This document shows, in pieces, positions 60,229 to 64,000 of a stretch of 64,000 nucleotides of DNA (positions within the stretch are counted from its first letter, which is position 1; every line of letters starts with the position of its first letter). Both the position numbers and the translations under genes were made by a program. This DNA comes from Actinomycetospora corticicola. Its GTDB lineage: Bacteria; Actinomycetota; Actinomycetes; Mycobacteriales; Pseudonocardiaceae. The notes beneath the pieces were generated by a model, which did not search any database, was not told where the DNA came from, and saw only the letters and a program-made list of their open reading frames with translations. The stretch covers positions 5,704,001-5,768,000 of the forward strand of contig NZ_JACCBN010000001.1 of NCBI RefSeq assembly GCF_013409505.1. The letters are read 5' to 3'.

Positions 60229-60305
60229 CGCGGGGTGGAGCAGCTCGGTAGCTCGCTGGGCTCATAACCCAGAGGTCACAGGTTCGAATCCTGTCCCCGC
60301 TACCA
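60229..60305 (+). tRNA. tRNA-fMet (CAT), copy 2, CCA encoded
   Basis: Identical to copy 1 from 60229 to 60302, with CCA at 60303-60305. Initiator features as in copy 1. Confidence 0.95.
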
Positions 60306-60307
60306 CC

Positions 60308-60345
60308 GACGAAGGCCTCCTCACCACGGTGAGGGGGTCTTCGTC
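60308..60345 (+). terminator. Terminator of tRNA-fMet copy 2
   Basis: GACGAAGGCCTCCTCACC (60308-60325) pairs with 60328-60345 through 18 positions with two G.T wobbles, followed by GTTCC. It differs in sequence from the terminator of copy 1. Confidence 0.8.
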
Positions 60346-60350
60346 GTTCC

Positions 60351-60707
60351 TCACCGCTCCGCGAGGGACGCCGGCAGGCGGAAGGCCCCGTCCGGCCCGG
60401 GCGGGAACGGGTGCACCTCGACGACGGCGGCCACCGGCAGCGGCCCGTACACGTGCGGGAACCAGGGCCCGGAGCTCTCGACCTGCCCGTCGCGCACCCC
60501 CGGTTCCCACCGCACGGGCGCTCCGCAGCGGGTCGGGTCGACCTCGAGCAGCAGCAGGTCCTCCCGGCCCCGGTAGAGGCGGGTGGCGGGCAGCGCGACC
60601 GTCCCCGGGTCGGAGCAGTGCACGAACCCCTCGGTGGCGAGCGAGGGTGGCTCCAGCGCCGTGCCGGCGGCCTCCCAGTCGGAGCGGGTGCAGATGTGGA
60701 GGATCAT
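60351..60707 (-). CDS. DUF952 family protein
   Basis: 118-aa small soluble protein. The DUF952 signature is visible in ILHICTRSDWEAA, TEGFVHCSDP and LLLEVDPTRCGAPVRWEPG, ending FPHVYGPLPVAAVVEVHPF. The His/Cys/Asp-rich FVHCSD motif resembles ADP-ribosyltransferase-like folds, but no activity is assigned. Divergent from the YggT-family gene by 45 bases. Confidence 0.88.
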   Translation of the reverse strand: MILHICTRSDWEAAGTALEPPSLATEGFVHCSDPGTVALPATRLYRGREDLLLLEVDPTRCGAPVRWEPGVRDGQVESSGPWFPHVYGPLPVAAVVEVHPFPPGPDGAFRLPASLAER

Positions 60708-60752
60708 GACCCGGGATCCTGGACCTCACGGCGAACAGGGGACACTGGAGGC

Positions 60753-61049
60753 ATGTCGAGCCCGACGGACACGATCCTCCTGGTCGTCTACTACGTCCTG
60801 TTCGTGTTCTATCTCTTCATCATCGGCCGACTGGTGGTCGAGGTGGTGCGGGGCTTCGCGCGCGAGTGGCGGCCGGCCGGGGGCGCGGCGGTCAGCCTCG
60901 AGCTGATGTACCGGGTGACCGACCCGCCGGTGAACCTGCTCAAGCGGCTCATCCCGGCCGTGCGCATCGGCAACATCAGCCTGGACCTCTCGATGATGAT
61001 CCTGCTGCTCGTCGTCTACATCGTGATGCGCGTGGTCGACCCGCGGTGA
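60753..61049 (+). CDS. YggT family membrane protein
   Basis: 98-aa protein with two hydrophobic helices (LVVYYVLFVFYLFIIGRLVV and LDLSMMILLLVVYIVMRVV) flanking a loop with the conserved YRVTDPPVNLLKRLIPAVRIG. This is the YggT repeat, found near cell-division and growth genes in other bacteria. ATG 60753 follows CTGGAGG closely. Role unknown. Confidence 0.85.
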   Translation: MSSPTDTILLVVYYVLFVFYLFIIGRLVVEVVRGFAREWRPAGGAAVSLELMYRVTDPPVNLLKRLIPAVRIGNISLDLSMMILLLVVYIVMRVVDPR

Positions 61050-61101
61050 CCCCGACGGCTTCCGGTGGTCGCACGGCGATCCAGCTGCCACAGTGCCTGG
61101 C

Positions 61102-61692
61102 GTGACGGCTGCTCGTGACCTGCTGACCTTCGTCTCCTCCGCCGTGCGGAGCCCGGGTGTGATCGGTGCGGTCGCCCCGAGCGGGCGGGCGCTGTCCGAC
61201 CTCCTGGCCTCCGTCGCGCCCGCGGACCGGGCCTCGACGGTCGTCGAGCTCGGACCGGGCACCGGCGTGGTCTCCGAGGCCCTGCGCCGCCGGCTGCCGC
61301 CGGAGGCGCGGCACGTGGCCGTCGAGCTGGACCGCAGCATGATCTCGCTGCTGCACCGCAACCTGCCGTGGCTCGAGGTCATCGAGGGCGACGCGAAGCA
61401 CCTGCAGAAGCTCCTCGCCGACGTCGGGATCACGGCGGTCGACACGATCGTCAGCGGCCTGCCGTGGACGTTGTTCAGCCGGGACGCGCAGCGCGGGATC
61501 ATGGAACAGGTCAACCGCGTGCTGGTGCCGGGCGGGGTGTTCACCACCTTCGCCTACGCGCACGTGATGAACCTCCCGACCCAGCGGCGCTTCCGCGAGC
61601 TGCTCCAGGAGAGCTTCGACGAGGTGTCGGTGACGCCGATCGTCTGGCGCAACGTCCCGCCGGCGCTGGCCTACCAGTGCCGGAACGTCTGA
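61102..61692 (+). CDS. Class I SAM-dependent methyltransferase, phospholipid N-methyltransferase-like
   Basis: 196-aa methyltransferase with motif I VVELGPGTGVVSEALRRRL, then VAVELDRSMISLLHRN and EGDAKHLQKLL. A motif IV SGLPWTLFS occupies the place of the N/D-PPY motif of rRNA adenine dimethylases. The N-terminal VRSPGVIGAVAPSGRALSDLL is typical of the PmtA/KsgA-like proteins that methylate phosphatidylethanolamine or related lipids. GTG 61102 or GTG 61093 could start it. It ends one base from the stop of the convergent hydrolase gene. Confidence 0.82.
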   Translation: MTAARDLLTFVSSAVRSPGVIGAVAPSGRALSDLLASVAPADRASTVVELGPGTGVVSEALRRRLPPEARHVAVELDRSMISLLHRNLPWLEVIEGDAKHLQKLLADVGITAVDTIVSGLPWTLFSRDAQRGIMEQVNRVLVPGGVFTTFAYAHVMNLPTQRRFRELLQESFDEVSVTPIVWRNVPPALAYQCRNV

Positions 61693-62628
61693 TCAGCCGA
61701 CGAGCTTCGCCCCGATCGTCGCGGCCGACATCTCGCCCGGCGCCGTCGAGGCGCAGAAGGCGGTGAGCAGGTCGACGAACCGCGCCGACTCGTCGCAGTG
61801 CGGGAAGTGCCCGGAGCCGTCGAAGATCTCGAGGCGCGACCCCGGCATGAGGCTCGCCGCCCGGTAGGCGTGCCCGACCGGGATGATCGGGTCGCGCCGG
61901 CCCCACACCACCATCGTCGGCAGGCCCTCGGTCAGGTAGAGGCGGTCGGTGCCGCTGACCCGCTGGCCGGACGGGCCGATGACGCCGCGGATGGTGTCGA
62001 CGAAGGCGTCGGCGTGGGCGCGCTCGGTCAGCGACCCGGCATGGCGCGCGTACTCGACCAGCGACACCTTCTCCGCGGGCGGCAGCAGCGGCAGGGTCGC
62101 CGCGGCCCGCAGCGCGCCCACCCCGAGCCCCAGCAGGCCGGTGCGGGCGAGCAGCGGCAGCACCACGCCGGCGCCGGGCAGCGCGGCGAGCCGCAGCGTC
62201 GGGCTCACCCCCCGCCCCAGGCCGCCGGAGGAGACGAGCACGAGACGCGCGCACATCTCCGGGAACTGGTAGGCGAACTGCATCGCGACCCCGCCGCCGA
62301 GCGAGTGCCCGACCACGGTCACGCGCCGGTGCCCGAGCGCCGCGAGCAGGTCGCGCAGGCCGTTCGCGTAGGCGCCCATGGAGAAGTCACCGCTCGGTCC
62401 GGCGGACTCGCCGTGACCCAGGAGGTCGGGTGCGATCACCAGGTGGCGGCACCCGTCCTGCTCCAGCCGATCCAGCACGGGCTGCCAGGTGGACGAGCTC
62501 CCGGCGACGCCGTGCAGCAGCACCAGCACCTCGGGGTCGTCGGTGGACGCCTCGGGGCACGCCTCCAGGTACGCCATCCGGTGACCGTGGAGCGTGACCG
62601 CCCGCCGCGTGGTGCTCATACGGGGCAT
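61693..62628 (-). CDS. Alpha/beta hydrolase
   Basis: 311-aa alpha/beta-hydrolase fold protein. The oxyanion segment is LLHGVAGSSSTWQPV, the nucleophile elbow VVGHSLGGGVAMQFA with Ser near 111, the acid region VWGRRDPIIPVGHA with Asp near 250, and the catalytic His in GSGHFPHCDE. The cap domain contains the LVLVSSGGLGRGVSP loop common to actinobacterial esterase/peroxidase-like members. ATG 62628, or ATG 62619 (MSTTRR). Substrate unknown. Confidence 0.88.
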   Translation of the reverse strand: MPRMSTTRRAVTLHGHRMAYLEACPEASTDDPEVLVLLHGVAGSSSTWQPVLDRLEQDGCRHLVIAPDLLGHGESAGPSGDFSMGAYANGLRDLLAALGHRRVTVVGHSLGGGVAMQFAYQFPEMCARLVLVSSGGLGRGVSPTLRLAALPGAGVVLPLLARTGLLGLGVGALRAAATLPLLPPAEKVSLVEYARHAGSLTERAHADAFVDTIRGVIGPSGQRVSGTDRLYLTEGLPTMVVWGRRDPIIPVGHAYRAASLMPGSRLEIFDGSGHFPHCDESARFVDLLTAFCASTAPGEMSAATIGAKLVG

Positions 62629-62677
62629 CGTGTCACGACGCGCCCCACCCTCGTCCTTCCCGACGACCGGTCGTCCC

Positions 62678-62683
62678 TACCCT
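62678..62683 (+). promoter_or_regulatory. Leaderless-type -10 box (TACCCT) for the GH3 lipoprotein gene
   Basis: TACCCT ends 8 bases before ATG 62692. Confidence 0.5.
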
Positions 62684-62691
62684 GGCCCGCG

Positions 62692-63867
62692 ATGTCCCGT
62701 TCCGGTCTGGTCGCCGCGCTCTCCGCCCTCGCCCTGCTCACGGGGTGCGGCGCCGCCCAGGCCCCGGCCGCGCCGCCGCTCGCCTCGGGCCCGGCCGACC
62801 CCACCGCGACGGCCCCGAGCGCGACGGCTGCCGCCCCCGCCTCCTGCGCGGCGACCACCTACGACCGCCTGGGCGACCGGCAGCGCTGGGCCCAGCTCGT
62901 CGTCATCGGCGTCCCCGCCGGTGGGGTGAGCGCTGCGGCGCGCACCGCCCTCGGGCTCGAGCCCGGCGGGATCATCCTCACCGACGGGGAGTCGGCGAGC
63001 GCCGACGCCGTGACGAAGGTGGTCACGAGCGCCCAGGCCACCGGCGGCGGCGAGGTGCCCCTCCTCGTGTCCGCCGACCAGGAGGGCGGGCAGGTGCAGG
63101 AGCTCGAGGGCCCGGGCTTCCCGACGATGCCCACGGCGCTCGCCCAGGGCCGGGACGCGGCCGGGCTGCGGGCGGACGCGAAGAGCTGGGGGCAGGCCGT
63201 GCGCGACGTCGGCGTGACGGTGAACCTCGCCCCCGTGGCCGACGTGGTCGACCCGTCGTTGGGCAAGCAGAACGCCCCGGTGGGCCGCTTCGACCGGCAG
63301 TACGGCGACGACGCCGCGACCGCCTCGGCGGGGGTGCGGGCCTTCGTGGCCGGCATGCGCGACGCCGACGTCGCCCCGACCCTCAAGCACTTCCCGGGTC
63401 TCGGCGAGGTCCGGCAGAACACCGACTTCGCCGGGGGAGTGGTCGACTCGACCACCGGCCCCGACTCGCCGACGCTGCAGTCCTTCGCGGCCGGCATCCG
63501 CGCGGGCGCGCCGCTGGTGATGATGTCCTCGGCCCGCTACACCCGCATCGACCCAGACGCCCAGGCGCTCTTCTCCTCGCGGGTGATGAACGACCTCCTC
63601 CGCGGGCGACTGGGGTTCCAGGGTGTGATCATGACCGACGACGTCGGGGCGGCCGCCGCGCTCGCCGACACGCCGGTCGGGGCGCGCGCCACGAAGTTCC
63701 TCGCCGCGGGCGGCGACCTGGTGCTGACCATCCGTCCGGGGGACCTCGCCCCGATGCTCGACGCGATCACCGCCGCGGCGCGGGAGCCGGCCTTCGCGGC
63801 GCGTGCGCAGGACGCGGTGCGCCGGGTGCTCGCCTTCAAGGAGCAACAGGGCATCCTGCGCTGCTGA
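62692..63867 (+). CDS. lpqI: LpqI-like glycoside hydrolase family 3 lipoprotein
   Basis: 391-aa secreted lipoprotein. The signal peptide ends in a lipobox LLTGC with Cys19, followed by a Pro/Ala/Thr linker. The GH3 barrel shows LLVSADQEGGQVQ, VNLAPVADVVDP, TLKHFPGLGEVRQNTD and the nucleophile in GVIMTDDVGAAAAL. In NagZ enzymes a histidine in a mobile loop acts as acid/base; here the loop reads QNTDFAGG with no such His, as in LpqI. LpqI-type proteins act on peptidoglycan N-acetylglucosamine during cell-wall recycling. The length is typical. Confidence 0.85.
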   Translation: MSRSGLVAALSALALLTGCGAAQAPAAPPLASGPADPTATAPSATAAAPASCAATTYDRLGDRQRWAQLVVIGVPAGGVSAAARTALGLEPGGIILTDGESASADAVTKVVTSAQATGGGEVPLLVSADQEGGQVQELEGPGFPTMPTALAQGRDAAGLRADAKSWGQAVRDVGVTVNLAPVADVVDPSLGKQNAPVGRFDRQYGDDAATASAGVRAFVAGMRDADVAPTLKHFPGLGEVRQNTDFAGGVVDSTTGPDSPTLQSFAAGIRAGAPLVMMSSARYTRIDPDAQALFSSRVMNDLLRGRLGFQGVIMTDDVGAAAALADTPVGARATKFLAAGGDLVLTIRPGDLAPMLDAITAAAREPAFAARAQDAVRRVLAFKEQQGILRC

Positions 63868-63946
63868 GCCGGCGGGTCGCGGCGTGCCCCGCCCGGGCTA
63901 CCAGCCGGTAGTGCGGGGCCGTCCGGGACCTGCGAGAGTGCGGGTC

Positions 63947-64000
63947 GTGGACCTGACCTACACGGCGGAGGAGGAGCAGTTCCGGCAGGAGCTGCGGACC
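63947..64000 (+). CDS. Acyl-CoA dehydrogenase, N-terminal fragment (window edge)
   Basis: GTG 63947 opens VDLTYTAEEEQFRQELRT, the typical N-terminus of actinobacterial acyl-CoA dehydrogenases. Only 18 codons are inside the window. The assignment rests on that short stretch. Confidence 0.6.
   Translation, partial: MDLTYTAEEEQFRQELRT

Noticed and set aside
58613-60305. Two tRNA-fMet copies considered as an assembly artefact
   Set aside because: Flanking sequences and terminators differ completely and only one copy encodes CCA.
60020-60350. A small + strand frame starting MESQSTDDQD
   Set aside because: It reads directly through tRNA-fMet and gives the familiar false peptide of tRNA sequence. 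Only about 70 codons precede the tRNA and they show no domain.

Overview
The window is very GC-rich, with heavy GTG use, SARP/BTAD-AfsR, WhiB and Lrp regulators, a mycoredoxin, a mycothiol-type DsbA protein and AdnAB helicase-nuclease. All of this points to an actinobacterium, most likely of the Pseudonocardiales (Pseudonocardia or Actinomycetospora-like). This is inferred from gene content, not from a search. Coding density is high and most genes sit in short, overlapping operons. Many genes appear to be leaderless, with a TAnnnT -10 box 6-8 bases before the start codon.

Layout. 1-7.5 kb: partial HrpB helicase (minus), divergent from a DrrA/DrrB-type drug ABC exporter, followed by a large AfsR-like regulator. 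7.5-15.3 kb: a Nit1C-type nitrogen-starvation/nitrilase cluster. A flavin oxidoreductase is divergent from a DsrE-like starvation protein, a radical SAM enzyme, a fused acetyltransferase/AIR-synthase-like protein, a nitrilase, a second nitrilase-like protein that has lost its catalytic Cys and both Glu, and a glycosyltransferase. 15.3-19.3 kb: DsbA-like protein, MFS exporter, alkyltransferase-like protein, DoxX-like and DUF1206 membrane proteins. 19.4-26.1 kb: adnA-adnB. 26.2-35.1 kb: pirin, an FAD-linked oxidase followed by two shrunken paralogues, DoxX, gamma-glutamyltransferase, M20 peptidase and SDR. 35.3-39.8 kb: a membrane protein of unknown function, two M16 peptidase-family genes and nudC. 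39.9-46.9 kb: Lrp regulator with divergent MFS exporter, mycoredoxin, fused PutA with divergent PAS-AraC regulator. 47.0-58.6 kb: uvrD2, whiB7 with a long attenuator-type leader, AarF-like kinase, ThiF-like protein, YgjP-like and DUF2342 metalloproteins, a Lon/PDZ protease and a UPF0182 membrane protein. 58.6-60.3 kb: two identical initiator tRNA genes with an IS110-family element between them. 60.3-64 kb: DUF952, YggT, methyltransferase, alpha/beta hydrolase, an LpqI-like GH3 lipoprotein and the start of an acyl-CoA dehydrogenase.

The genes adnA, adnB, nudC, mrx1, uvrD2, whiB7, AarF, ThiF-like, DUF2342, PDZ-Lon and UPF0182 follow the order of the Mycobacterium tuberculosis Rv3202c-Rv3193c block. 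Accessory genes are inserted between adnB and nudC and between nudC and uvrD2. The points of most interest are the degenerate second nitrilase in the Nit1C operon, the tandem miniaturised FAD-oxidase paralogues, the whiB7 leader, the IS110/tRNA arrangement with its possible bridge-RNA region, and at least two families of dispersed intergenic palindromes.
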